64,000 nt of DNA, taken from Eustoma russellianum (taxonomy: Eukaryota; Streptophyta; Magnoliopsida; Gentianales; Gentianaceae). Below the pieces are notes generated by a model, which did no database searches, had not been told where the DNA came from, and saw only the letters and a program-made list of their open reading frames with translations. Of this stretch, positions 29,268-40,162 are shown piece after piece. Position 1 is the first letter of the stretch. Each line of letters starts with the position of its first letter. The translations under genes were made by a program, and so were the position numbers. The stretch is from contig AP025075.1 in NCBI GenBank assembly GCA_036186865.1, forward strand, positions 13,823,219-13,887,218. The letters run 5' to 3'.

Positions 29268-32235
29268 ACCATCTCTAAAGAAAAGCGCATTCTTTGCATC
29301 TCAAAGTGAGGTATTCCATGCTATCAATTCAAACAAAAATGTTTATATCTTGCTTTACAAAGAAGCTCTATTCTCTTCATCTGAAATACCATCTACTTTA
29401 CCAAGTGAAGTTGCATCTTTACTTCAAGAATTTTCTAGCTTGTTTCCTGAAGGAGATCCCCCAGGTTTACCCCCTTTAAGAGGCATTGAGCATCAAATAG
29501 ATTTTATTCCAGGAGCTGTTCTGCCAAACAGACCTGCCTATAGAGCCAATCCAGAGGAAACTAAGGAAATCCAAAAGCAAGTTGAGGAATTATTGACTCA
29601 AGGTAAAGTAAGAGAGAGTATGAGTCCTTGTGCTGTTCTTGTTATCATTGTCCCTAAGAAAGATGGAACTTGGAGAATGTGTACTGATTGTAGAGCCATC
29701 AATAAGATCACTGTGAAGTATAGATACCCTATTCCTAGGTTGGATGACATGTTGGATATGTTACATGGGTCTAGGTGCTTTAGCAAAGTAGATCTTAAGC
29801 AAGGATATTTCCAAGTGAGAATTAGGGAAGGTGATGAATGGAAAACTGCCTTTAAGACTAAGTTTGGATTGTACGAATGGTTAGTTATGCCCTTTGGTTT
29901 GACCAATGCCCCTAGTACTTTCATAAGATTAATGAATGAGGTCTTAAGGAAATTCAAAGGGAAATTTGTAGTAGTTTACTTTGATGACATTCTTATCTAC
30001 TCCAAAACCCTAAGTGAACATCTGATCCATCTTAGAGCCGTTTTTGTCACCCTACAGAAAGAAAAGTTGTATGCTAATTTCAAGAAGTGTTCTTTCTGTC
30101 TGGAGAAGGTTACATTCTTAGGATTTGTGACTAGTGCTGAAGGAATTGAAGTTGACCAAGAGAAAGTTAAATCCATAACTGAGTGGCCAACCCCTAAGTC
30201 TGCTGGAGATATTAGGAGTTTTCATGGATTAGCTAGCTTCTATAGACGTTTTGTGAAGGATTTCTCTACCATAGCTGCACCCTTGAATGAGTTAGTCAAG
30301 AAAGATGTAAGATTTGAATGGGGAGAATCACAACAACAAGCCTTTGAGGAACTTAAGAAACGTCTAACTTCTGCACCTATCCTGAGATTGCCCAACTTTG
30401 ACGAAATGTTTGAAGTTGAATGTGATGCCAGTGGAGTTGGCATTGGAGTTGTGTTGCATCAAGGTAACAAAACTGTTGCCTACTTTAGTGAGAAATTGAA
30501 AGGAGCTTCCATAAATTATTCAACCTATGATAAAGAATTGTATGCCCTTGTCCGCTCATTACAAACTTGGCAACATTATCTGCAACCTAAGGAATTTGTG
30601 ATTCATACTGATCATGAAAGCCTTAAGTATCTAAAAGGTCAAGGAAAATTGAACAAAAGACATGCCAAATGGGTTGAATTCATTGAACAATTCCCTTATG
30701 TGATCAAGTATAAGCAAGGAAAAGAAAATGTAGTAGCTGATGCCTTATCTCGTCGCTATACTTTGATTACTACTCTTTCATGTAACATGTTTGGTTTTGA
30801 GTCTATCAAAGAGATGTATCATTCTGATCATGACTTTAGTTCTATATATCAAGCATGCATTGATTCACCTTTTGCTAAATATTACTTGCATGATGGTTAC
30901 TTGTTTAAAGAACATAAGTTATGTGTACCAATGTGTTCAATAAGAGAGTTATTGATTAAAGAGGCTCATGGAGGAGGTTTAATGGGTCATTTTGGCTCGT
31001 TAAAAACTTTGGAAACACTTAAGGAACATTTCTTCTGGCCGCATATGAGAGCACATGTTGATAAGGTATGTGACCAATGTATTACTTGCAAGCAAGCAAA
31101 GTCTAGAACACAACCACATGGATTATACACTCCTTTATCTGTTCCAAGCTCACCTTGGACTGATATTTCTATGGACTTTGTATTGGGATTGCCTCGTTCC
31201 AAAACTGGTAAAGATAGCATCTTTGTTGTTGTTGATAGATTTTCCAAAATGGCACATTTCATTGCATGTAAGAAAGTTGATGATGCTATTCATATTGCTG
31301 ATTTGTTCTTTAAGGAAATTGTTAGATTGCATGGCATGCCACGTACGATTGTTAGTGACAGAGATACAAAGTTTCTAAGTCATTTCTGGCGTGTTTTGTG
31401 GAGTAAACTTGGTACTAAATTGTTATTTTCTACAACTGCTCACCCACAAACCGATGGTCAAACTGAAGTTGTTAATAGAACTTTGTCTCAACTGTTACGT
31501 GTTGTCATTCAAAAGAATTTAAAGAATTGGGAAGATTGCTTAGCTTACATTGAGTTTGCATACAATAGAGTTGTTCATAGTGGAACATTGCATTCTCCTT
31601 TTGAAGTTGTTTATGGCTTTAACCCTTTGTCCCCGCTTGATCTTGTTCCCATACCTGTTCATGAACGTGTTAGTTTAGATGGTGAACGAAAAGCAAAACT
31701 TGTGAAAGAATTGCATGAAAAGGTTAAGTCACAACTTGAAGCTAAGAATAAAGTGTATGCCAATAGAGCCAACATGAATCGTAAAGTTGTTATATTTGAA
31801 CCTGGTGATCTTGTTTGGTTACACTTGAGGAAAGAAAGATTCCCTAAGGAAAGGGACTCAAAGTTGAAGCCAAGAGGCGATGGACCGTTCAAAGTGTTGA
31901 AACGGCTTGGTGATAACGCCTATGTTCTCGATCTTCCTGAAGAAAGGTATGGTCCTATCTCTAAAACTTTTAATGTTGCTGACCTTCCTCCGTTTAGTAT
32001 TGATTCAGATTCGAGGACGAATCCTTTTCAAGTGGGAGGGAATGATGAGCTACAGCCTAACTTTGTGGATACAAACACTGACGATGACACCTCATTGCCC
32101 CACAATGGTCCCATAACAAGGAGTATGGCTAAGAAATTGTTACATTGTGTTGAATCATTTCTTTACAGGCATGAAGAGGATGAGCCAAGCAAAGATGATG
32201 TCCATTGGGTTTATATGATACAAGCTATGATCTAG
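29236..32235 (+). CDS. B1 Pol: RT, RNase H, integrase with LTR-encoded tail
   Basis: 999-aa frame; the natural product begins in the Gag frame, so the first codons are an artefact of the frameshift. RT has VDLKQGYFQV and the YFDD catalytic motif at residues 248-251. RNase H follows (VECDASGVGIG, HTDHESLKYL, ADALSRRY). Integrase has the HHCC region (EAHGGGLMGHFG then CDQC) and catalytic residues D647, D708 and E744, giving D,D(35)E, then the GPFKVLKRLGDNAYVLDLP (GPY/F) module. The frame crosses the purine tract (coding QVGGNDE) and uses about 190 bp of the 3' LTR, ending in a tail with ITRSMAKKL and FLYRHEED. No classic chromodomain is visible. All catalytic residues checked are present. Confidence 0.92.
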   Translation: MNRKKNKVSAEPSLKKSAFFASQSEVFHAINSNKNVYILLYKEALFSSSEIPSTLPSEVASLLQEFSSLFPEGDPPGLPPLRGIEHQIDFIPGAVLPNRPAYRANPEETKEIQKQVEELLTQGKVRESMSPCAVLVIIVPKKDGTWRMCTDCRAINKITVKYRYPIPRLDDMLDMLHGSRCFSKVDLKQGYFQVRIREGDEWKTAFKTKFGLYEWLVMPFGLTNAPSTFIRLMNEVLRKFKGKFVVVYFDDILIYSKTLSEHLIHLRAVFVTLQKEKLYANFKKCSFCLEKVTFLGFVTSAEGIEVDQEKVKSITEWPTPKSAGDIRSFHGLASFYRRFVKDFSTIAAPLNELVKKDVRFEWGESQQQAFEELKKRLTSAPILRLPNFDEMFEVECDASGVGIGVVLHQGNKTVAYFSEKLKGASINYSTYDKELYALVRSLQTWQHYLQPKEFVIHTDHESLKYLKGQGKLNKRHAKWVEFIEQFPYVIKYKQGKENVVADALSRRYTLITTLSCNMFGFESIKEMYHSDHDFSSIYQACIDSPFAKYYLHDGYLFKEHKLCVPMCSIRELLIKEAHGGGLMGHFGSLKTLETLKEHFFWPHMRAHVDKVCDQCITCKQAKSRTQPHGLYTPLSVPSSPWTDISMDFVLGLPRSKTGKDSIFVVVDRFSKMAHFIACKKVDDAIHIADLFFKEIVRLHGMPRTIVSDRDTKFLSHFWRVLWSKLGTKLLFSTTAHPQTDGQTEVVNRTLSQLLRVVIQKNLKNWEDCLAYIEFAYNRVVHSGTLHSPFEVVYGFNPLSPLDLVPIPVHERVSLDGERKAKLVKELHEKVKSQLEAKNKVYANRANMNRKVVIFEPGDLVWLHLRKERFPKERDSKLKPRGDGPFKVLKRLGDNAYVLDLPEERYGPISKTFNVADLPPFSIDSDSRTNPFQVGGNDELQPNFVDTNTDDDTSLPHNGPITRSMAKKLLHCVESFLYRHEEDEPSKDDVHWVYMIQAMI
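32008..32042 (+). promoter_or_regulatory. Pre-PPT repeat and polypurine tract of B1
   Basis: A perfect inverted repeat GATTCG-AGGA-CGAATC at 32008-32023 (coding DSRTN here) and the purine tract AGTGGGAGGGAA at 32031-32042, ending at the LTR. Confidence 0.85.
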
Positions 32236-33369
32236 TTGTATCAAATGCATGTTGTACATATTTTTAGATGTTCTTTTTAACATTGTTGGTTTGTTAACTT
32301 TGTTTTAGGATAGTTTGTGTTGTATTCTTGCCTTATCTTTCAGGTACACGTTTTTAGCTTGAAGATGCAATTCAAACCTGAATTTTTGTCCAAACAAAGA
32401 GGTGAAATGCATGTTGCTTACAAGCAAGGTGGTGACAAGCACCCATGTCAAAAATCTGATTTCTTCTCACGCAAACAAGGAAGAAACAACCAGCTCAAAC
32501 CTTCAACCAATAGAAAGGAGTCTTGCAAATGCTTGAACCAATCACAAACAAGTAAAGAAAATTCAACAAGCTGCTCAACAAAAGATCCAATCAGAAAGCA
32601 TGAAGATTTCGGCTGGATGAAAGCTTATTTGAGTTGAAGATTCAAAGCCTCAAATACAACCAATCAAAGCCCTTTCTAAGCAAGCTGCTCATTGCAATAT
32701 CCAATCACAATTTTGGCTAGAAACAAAGATGGAAGAAACGTTGGCTAAGGAATATTTTGTTGAAAATTCAAACACCAACTTGCATCCAATCAAAGGCCAT
32801 TCCAAGGCAAGCTGCTCCATGTCTCAATCAATCAAATTGAACAAGGAAAAGGCTGGAAAAACAGGTTGGGAAACACGGCAAAGCAACCAGCCTTTTGGGA
32901 CCAAAAGTTGCTCAAACAATTTCCAAGCAAAGCATGTCATTTTATACTAGTACCTTGTACATTAGGACTTGTACTTTTCATCATTTTCGTTTGTTATAAG
33001 AAGGTTTAGAACCTGAATGTAAAACACAACCATTATCAATACACATTTCAACCAGAATTTCCCTTGAGGAGTTATCAACATTTCAAGTTGAAGTTTAAGA
33101 CCACTTACGGTTTTCTTTCAAGTTCCTAGCCTAGAACTTGTTAGTATTTGCTTCATCTTTTGGTTTACAGCATCTTAGGGTCTCATTGAGGTTTTAGATG
33201 TATTGGATCGCCAAAGAGGGAGAGATGTTGGCATAAATTGAGCCAAGAACAACGGTTAAAGATCAAGGGGTATCTTTGAGATGTTCTTTGACATGGCTTG
33301 TGTTCAAATAAGTTTGGAATAGGAGACAAAGTCCTTGGCAACATTTTCTAGCCTTCATTTGGCTCATCA
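32043..33369 (+). repeat. B1 3' LTR
   Basis: 1327 bp, the same length as the 5' copy; the integrase ORF ends at 32235 inside it. Confidence 0.93.
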
Positions 33370-33374
33370 CCAAG

Positions 33375-34678
33375 GCTTCATTTGATTCTCCATATACGGT
33401 TGGATCAAGGAAGAATCGGTTGGCATACCCAACCGATTTTAGCAAGACATTTTCTTGTTTTTTTAAATTCAAACAATTATCAAATTTCAAGTTCAATTCA
33501 AACACGACGGCATCCACCGGAGGAAGTTAAGGATGAAAGCCTTCGACCCCCACACACTGAGCCAAGAAGGTTTGTCCCTCCACCGTAACTAAGGAGATAC
33601 GCTCCGATAAGGTACAATGATGATTATAATCCCTTTGAACATGATGAGTATGACTTGAACCATGGTTTTTAGGTCGAGGTAACATAGATGATTACGAGCA
33701 ACATAGAGAAAACATTTTCCATATCCACTGCATGATAAATGGTAAAGTGTGCACTATGATCATTGATTCCGGTTCTTGTGCAAATTTGGCTAACATTGAA
33801 TTGGTAAGAAAATTGAATTTTCTATGACCAATCATCCGCATCCTTACAAACTTGCATGGCTAAATGATTGTGGTGAAGTTAGTGTCAGTAAGCAAGTTTT
33901 GATTTCTCTTAGCATTGGTAGTTACAAAGATGATGTTTTATGTGATGTTGCACCAATGCATGCTTGTCATATTTTACTTGGTAGACCATGGAAATTTGAT
34001 AGACATGCGACATATGATAGATATTTAAATCGTTATTCTTTCAAATTGAATGGTAAACTGTACAAGTTGCATGCACTTCCACCCTATAAGGTCCACAAAG
34101 ATCACCAACGCATGTCTAAGTCTAGGACCGACCCTAAGGATAAGGAAACCGAGCGAAAATTTGTAGAATCCATGAAAAGTGAGAATAAGAAACAAGAGAG
34201 TAAGGGAAAAGAGGTAGTACCCATAGGTATCAATGATTCCAAAAAGATGTGTGGGTATTTTGCAAAGAAAAGAGAGGTCACACGAGCGCTTTATAACAAC
34301 CAAACCGTCCTCATCATCATTCCCAAACCGTGTTACCTTTCAGTAGATGACCTTCCACCCAATCTCCCTACCTTTGTTGCTTCCTTTATACAGGAGTACA
34401 ATGTTTTATTTCCCACTGAGCCACCATCCGGATTACCACCTATAGAGGAAAACCAGATAGACTTTGTCCAGGATCCATCCTATCCAACAGACTAGCCTAT
34501 CGAGCCAACCCCGAAGAAATCAAGGAAATACAAAGGCAAGTAGAGGAACTCCTAGTGAGTGGACAAATCTGAGAGAGCCTAAGCCCATCAGCCGTCCCAG
34601 TCATTTTAGTACCCAAGAAGGATGGAACCTGGAGAATATGTACCGATTGCCGTGCCATAAACAAAATTACCATCAAGT
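33375..34678 (+). pseudogene. A4 remainder: LTR end, gag scrap, protease and RT start
   Basis: After the TSD, A4's LTR continues to about 33505 and then jumps without TATA box, R, U5, PBS or leader into gag coding (PPEEV...LRPPH, RRFVPPP). A second deletion near 33670 joins this to the region after the zinc knuckle. Protease follows with DSGSCAN near 33765-33785, a frameshift near 33820, and an open frame 33824-34495 (HPYKLAWLNDCGEV, LGRPWKFD). RT begins after another frameshift and is cut at 34678 by the insertion of A2. The deletions mean A4 could not be transcribed from this LTR. Confidence 0.8.
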
Positions 34679-36115
34679 TGATGCGTGCAACTCGTGGGCT
34701 CCTATTATTCCACCTTCCAAACGTCCTTCACAAAGGGTTAGGCACAAGGAAGAAGACTTCCCCTTACTTAGTGATAAAAACGTGTGGATCAAACGAGCAA
34801 GACCAACACTTCAAGATGGTTGTTGATCTGGCAAACCAATATGGCCCTCCTGGATGGCACCTTTTAGCAATGGCAACACCTTCAAAATGCTCAACTTTGA
34901 AGGATCTTAACTTAGGTTTTTAATGCAAAACCAAGAAAACAAAGTATCACACAAAGTGAAGGAAATATCAAGAATTGTTAATTCATCAAAAGGTGGTGTT
35001 ACAAATCGGCCAAAGGGCCTATATATAGATGCCTAAGACACTTCAAAAATAATCAGATATTATCTAAAAGAAATAGCTAGAAAAACATTTGAATTGAACT
35101 TGAATTTGCTAACTATTTGAATTCAAAAATAACTTGAAAAATCCTAGCTAAAATATGGTTGAAATCCTCATTTTCCAGCCATGTGTTTTATCAGCAAATG
35201 AGGCATTGTGGAGCTGTTTTGATGACTAGGATAGGGCTGAACTTGAATCCAAAAGTTGGGTGAAGTTTGAATTCAAATTGAGTTTGAATTTGAGTGGAGC
35301 TTGAATTTGTTTGTTGTTTATCCTCCATCTATCTTCAGCCGTGTTTAACAAGCCTAAGAAAGGTCTTGAAATCTGATTTTGATGATGATTATATGGCTGG
35401 AGTTGAATTCAAAAGATGGTTGAAGTTCAAGTTCAAATTGAGTTTGAATTTGAATTCAAACTTGGATTCAATTTGAATTAGGTTTTATCCTTCTTTTATC
35501 CTTCCAAGTGGCGTGTGGATGGCTGGATATTTTGGCTTAATTCATCTTGAATTTTAACTCTCCAATTGGTTGAAGTTTGAATTCAAATCATGGTTGAATT
35601 TAAATTCAAGTCTAGCTTTGAACTTAAATTCAATTTGATCATCATCCATTTGCTTCAAAATGGCCGCCCCCTTGATGTATGTTGGAAATGATTTTTGACT
35701 TCAATTTGAACAAGAGATTCCATCTTGGACACATTTTAATTTGTCTTTGCGAAGACAAACATTCTCTTCAAGACAACATTCTTTTTTTTGTCTTCCTTTT
35801 TGCCACACACGCCTATGTTGCTCATTTTGGGCCTCCATTTCATTTTGGACTTTCATGTACCTAATTTACCTACAAAGAAAAGACATAAAAACAAAGATCC
35901 CAAGGAACAAGATAATAAAACACACACGCATATGCATCAACGTTCAAAGAGTGGGTTCAATGAAGTCAACCCATGGAACCTTAGGTTCATCTTGAACATG
36001 CTTATACAAGAAGGTGGCAACTTGATGACAAAGTTCCCTTGCCCTCCTTCTTGTCATAAAACCCTTGACCTCTTGATGGGGCCCTTGATCCTCATCGGAC
36101 CCTTGATCCTCATCA
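34679..36115 (-). repeat. A2 3' LTR
   Basis: 1437 bp, complete, with the TATA-like TATATATAG on the minus strand near 35016-35026. On the minus strand U3 begins at 36115. Confidence 0.88.
35944..36114 (-). CDS. LTR-encoded integrase-tail frame in A2
   Basis: 171 nt, open to TGA at 35944-35946, with TRRRARELCHQV, FLYKHVQDEP and DFIEP. It is the same length as in A0 and A3. The pol frame stops separately at 36054. A -1 shift at the preceding G-GGG-GGA in the purine tract would join the two frames. Confidence 0.45.
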   Translation of the reverse strand, partial: DEDQGSDEDQGPHQEVKGFMTRRRARELCHQVATFLYKHVQDEPKVPWVDFIEPTL

Positions 36116-36128
36116 ATCCCCCCTTCTC
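36116..36128 (-). promoter_or_regulatory. Polypurine tract of A2
   Basis: On the minus strand GAGAAGGGGGGAT, ending at the LTR start at 36115. The upstream inverted repeat is imperfect here (36131-36147). Confidence 0.75.
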
Positions 36129-37423
36129 AAAAGGATTCATCCTCGAACCAAAAATGTCATCGTTGAAAGGGGTGAGGTCAGCAACATTAAAAGTAGGCGA
36201 AATTGAACCGTACCTTTCGGGAAGATCAAGGATGTATGCATTGTCACCTATGCGTTTCAAAACTTTGAAAGGTCCATTTCCTCGAGGTAACAGTTTTGAC
36301 TTTCTCTCATTGGGAAATCTTCTTTGCGCAAATGTAACCACACTAAATCTCCAGGTTTAAACACAACTCGTTTTCGATGTTTGTTAGCTCGTCTTTCATA
36401 AGCTTTGTTTTTCTTTTCAAGTTGTGTTTTAACTTGTTCATGCAGTTTCTTTATCTTTTCGGCTTTTTGTTTACCATCAAGACTAGAACGTTCATGCACG
36501 GGAATAGGAATCAAATCGAGGGGAGACAAGGGATTAAAGCCATACACGATTTCAAATGGACTATGCAAAGTACCGTGATGGACACTCCTATTGTATGCAA
36601 ATTCGATATATGGTAAACAATCTTCCCAATGTTTAATGTGTTTTTGCAAAATGGCACGCAAAAGTTGAGAAAGAGTACGATTAACGACTTCAGTTTGTCC
36701 ATCAGTTTGTGGGTGTGCGGTGGTTGAAAACAACAATTGTGTACCAAGTTTAGCCCACAAAACATGCCAAAAGTGACTCAAAAATTTCGTATCTCTATCA
36801 CTTACAATTGTACGTGGCATGCCATGCAACCTCACAATTTCTTTGAAGAACAAATCAGCAACATGTGTGGCATCATCAACTTTCCTACATGCAATGAAAC
36901 GTGCCATTTTTGAAAATCGATCAACCACAACATAAATGCTATCGCGTCCTCCCCGAGACCTAGGAAGTCCTAAAACAAAGTCCATGGAGATGTCAATCCA
37001 AGGGGCATCAGGGACGGGTATAGGTGTGTAAAGGCCATGTGGTTGGGACTTGGATTTGGCTTGTTTGCAAGTGATGCAACTACCACATAACCTTTCGACA
37101 TCCACGCGCATATGGGGCCAATAAAAATGTTCTTTAAGAGTCTCAAGGGTTTTGAACACTCCGAAATGACCCATTAAACCTCCCCCATGAGCTTCTCTAG
37201 TCAATGCTTCTCGTAGGGATGTTTGGGGAACACACAACTTATGTTCTTTGAAAAGCTAACCCTCATGTATGTAAAATTTCCCAAAGGGTGCGTCTTTACA
37301 AGATTCAAAAATGGTGCCAAAGTCATGGTCGTTTGGATACAATTCCTTAAGTGATTCGAATCCTAAAAATCGTGAGGATAATGTAGTTACTAACGTGTAT
37401 CTCCTAGAGAGTGCATCGGCAAC

Positions 37424-37428
37424 TATAT
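37424..37428. repeat. TSD of D (left copy)
   Basis: TATAT, repeated at 58988-58992. Confidence 0.88.
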
Positions 37429-38899
37429 TGATGAGGTACAGGTGCCAAGCGGCAACAAAGACGAGGCAAGTCGAGGACAAGAGACAAGAAGTATGACAAA
37501 GAGTTTGAGCCAAGAAGTTGATGCATTCTTTTTCAGACATGTGCAAGACGAGCATGTAAACAAAGAGTGTTGTTGGGTTCACTTACTTGAGCCCAATCTT
37601 TGAGTTTTTATGTGTTGTAACATATATGAGTCGTTTGTATTATTTCTTTCATTCCTTGCGTCGTTTGCCTAAAGTTTCTTGTTTGTAAAGGTTGTTCTTT
37701 CCGTCTTGCATGACCAAACCTTGAGTCTTTTAGCTTGTTAGGCCTTTAGGGTTGTTTATTATGTTTCTATATTTATTAGAATTATTTTAAGGACTTGTAA
37801 GGTTGCTGGAGACGTTTGAAGACCAAAGGAGTTGAAGAGAAGCAAGCCCATTTCAAAATGTAATTTTCTGGCAGAACAAGTTTTCGTATAACAGGCGTAT
37901 CTCTTCAACCACAAGGGAAAATTAAGTGATTCAAGTTTCCTTGGAAACACAAGACAAAGATCCAGCACATTCATGTTTTGCACATTTCCAAGATCTGTAG
38001 TTATAATGACCAAAAACAGCATTGAAGTTCAAGTATTGTTTCTGCCGAATCCTGTGACACATGTTTAGTAACTTGGACTTATCTCTTTAATGGATGGGCC
38101 AAATTCAGATAACTGCATATGTTTATTTTCTACACTCAATGGGCTACAATTATCTTAAGAGGAGTCAAGGCCTAATTCGAGTTGCAAGTGATCCAAAAAC
38201 AGGCCACAATTCATATAAGTTTTCAGGAGCCCGTACAGAAAGCATTCAGGACACCCAAACTTTGGAGGGCCATATCTAACTTGTCCCATATCCAAATGAG
38301 GTGATTCAAAAGCCCAAATTCAATTTTAAAACGTGATCTACAATTCTCAAGAAGTGATAAAGACCAGAATCTACTTCTAGAAGGGGTCAAACTGTTTGCC
38401 AACACATTACACATTTTTAGCCTTTTTTGTAGCCTTTTGACTAGCCTTTTCTTTAGCTTTGTAGACTAGACTTTTTTTTTTGGTCTTCTTGGCCCTATTT
38501 AAAGGAGTCATGGACATCCAAACAGAGTAAGAAAGTTGGAAAATTGATTCATAAGAATTCTTGGGCAAAATTAGCCTATTTTCTCTTTATAAACACTTGT
38601 GAGTTTTGTTTTTGATTCTTCTTAAGAACAAGTTGAGTGTTTTCTTTGTTTCTTTGAAGATCAAAGTTAGAATCCATTCAAGGAGTGAGCAACCTTGTGG
38701 GGGATATCCAAAATCAAAGGTGTGGCCTTTTAAGAGGGTGCAAACTTGCTTGGGAAACGGGTAACTTTTGAAGGAGGAAGGCTCAAACAAAAACCTTGGT
38801 GAATCAACGGCTAGGAGGGAGTTAAATTCTTGCCTACAACCGTTAAGGATCCAAGTGTTAAAGGAGACGATCCATACAAGGTGTGACATCCGCGCATCA
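37429..38899 (+). repeat. D 5' LTR
   Basis: 1471 bp. It begins with sequence that codes the integrase tail in the 3' copy. TATA-like TATTTAAAGG is near 38495-38504. The shared block CTAGGAGGG and TTGCCTAC is at about 38811-38837. Confidence 0.9.
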
Positions 38900-38901
38900 G
38901 T

Positions 38902-38914
38902 TTGTTATCAGAGC
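38902..38914 (+). promoter_or_regulatory. PBS of D (variant)
   Basis: TTGTTATCAGAGC differs by one base (T for G) from the PBS of the other families. Confidence 0.7.
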
Positions 38915-40162
38915 AAAGGTTCTCCTTTAATCTATCATTCATTTCGTGTCTTCTTCTTTTGTCTTCATTTTTGTGTCATCAAAAAAAATCCCGTCCCCAA
39001 AAAAAATCAGCCTTAAAACTTTCATCCAACTTGATATTTTATCCAAAAGATTGCATCTTTGTTGTTGTTCACAACTATTTTCATTTGGGTTACTTTTTCT
39101 TGTATCCACTCTTGCTTGAATACATACTTGGGTATTAGGATCGTTGCATAGAGAGCTTTCATTTTAGCCACACTTATATTGCTTCTACTAGCCTAAAAAG
39201 CTACCGTTGTTAACTTTAAATCTTGTTGCTATTTGAAGCTCTTAGTCATGCTTGGGTTTATGCATCTTACTTGCATTGTATGTTGTGTTTATTGATGCAT
39301 ACAAGTGATCCATACTCATACAATCCTTACACTACAAAAGATTGAGTCTCTTTTCACAAGAGCATCTTTAAACATCCTTTTGTATAAGATTCGCCTTAGA
39401 ACAAAAAAAATTGGAGCAAGAAGGTTGTTGTGTTCTTTGATTAATCCTTTGGTTACTTTGAGTTCTTGTATTTCAGCCCAAAAAAAAGAGAACATCAAAA
39501 AAAAGGAGCGTTACAAAAAAAAGAGGAACACAAAAGAGCCGTTATTCAAAAGAGGCTATTTGAATTGCTTAAAACGGTCTCTTTGCACAATCAAAACACA
39601 AAAACTTCCTACAACACCTACGACCAAAACAAAACACCCTTTTATATACAACTTCGGACACTTCTTCCTTTATGCATCTTGGACATTGCATACGTGTGAT
39701 TAAGTGCATTGAGTCTAAGTGTGGTTAAGGATTGCCCAAGACAACCCCTTAGCAATTCTTTGTCTCAGCCCTTTACATCACATTTGGTTTCATAATTTTC
39801 TTGAATCTTAGAGTTTGTCCAAGTGTGTTTTGTGTCCTTTGCTCGGTATCTATTCTTACTTCGGTGATACTAACCCCGTTTTTGAAGATTGTACTAGCTG
39901 CTGAAGACCTCCATGTTGTTGCTCGACTTGGTTGCTTCTAGCCCTCGATTGGATTAGAGACACAAGAAAAGAGAGGTAAAAGGCTTGTAAGGGTTTGAAA
40001 GGACTTAAAGAGGGGAGGTAAAAGCCTTGAGTGTCAAAATACGAGTAAGAAAGGACAAGCACAAGTTGAAATTCTCTTTACACTAACGTAACAAATCTTC
40101 TTTACTCTTTGTGTTAGTTTTCCTTTTTTTTCTGTGTTCTTTTAATTTTTTTTCAGGTTTAG
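38915..40162 (+). other. D leader
   Basis: 1.25 kb untranslated. It ends with a long T-rich tract and TTTTTTCAG eight bases before the gag ATG, which looks like a splice acceptor. No supported gene. Confidence 0.6.

Larger units (their letters stand above)
24093..33369 (+). mobile_element. Element B1: nearly intact autonomous Gypsy (CRM-like) element, 9.28 kb
   Basis: Two LTRs of 1327 bp each (24093-25419, 32043-33369), TGATGAGC and GCTCATCA ends, TSD CCAAG, PBS, leader, gag-protease and RT-RNase H-integrase ORFs, pre-PPT repeat and purine tract. By eye the LTRs differ at about 14 positions (about 1%), which at the commonly used plant rate of 1.3e-8 per site per year would be about 0.4 million years. 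The only clear coding defect is one extra base near 29250 that separates gag-protease from pol. It inserted in the LTR of A4. Confidence 0.93.
34679..37428 (-). mobile_element. Element A2: family A, minus strand, 3' portion
   Basis: The 3' LTR is 34679-36115, the purine tract 36116-36128, and integrase plus part of RNase H reach 37428, where D is inserted. The element resumes at 58988 and runs to the right window edge. Its left TSD copy should be CAAGT at 34674-34678; the other copy is beyond the window. Confidence 0.88.
36054..37428 (-). pseudogene. A2 integrase and end of RNase H
   Basis: Minus strand: the linker after RNase H (37256-37428; ALSRRYTLVTTL), a stop replacing Tyr near 37254-37256, then an open 326-aa integrase frame (36257-37237) with EAHGGGLMGHFG and CGSCITC (HHCC), MDFVLGLPRSRGG, VSDRDTKF and QTDGQTE (D,D35E). 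A one-base deletion near 36330 shifts the frame, and the GPF module and end continue in 36054-36341 (NGPFKVLKRIGDNAYILDLP). One stop and one frameshift inactivate it. Confidence 0.85.

Noticed and set aside
35788..36360. 190-codon plus-strand ORF
   Set aside because: Antisense to the A2 LTR tail frame and integrase end.
38587..38889. 100-codon minus-strand ORF, repeated at 58675-58977
   Set aside because: Antisense in both LTRs of D; the two copies match because LTRs are duplicates of one another.
39305..39703. 132-codon ORF in the D leader
   Set aside because: Lys-rich, low-complexity reading of poly-A tracts, with no similarity to anything else in the window.
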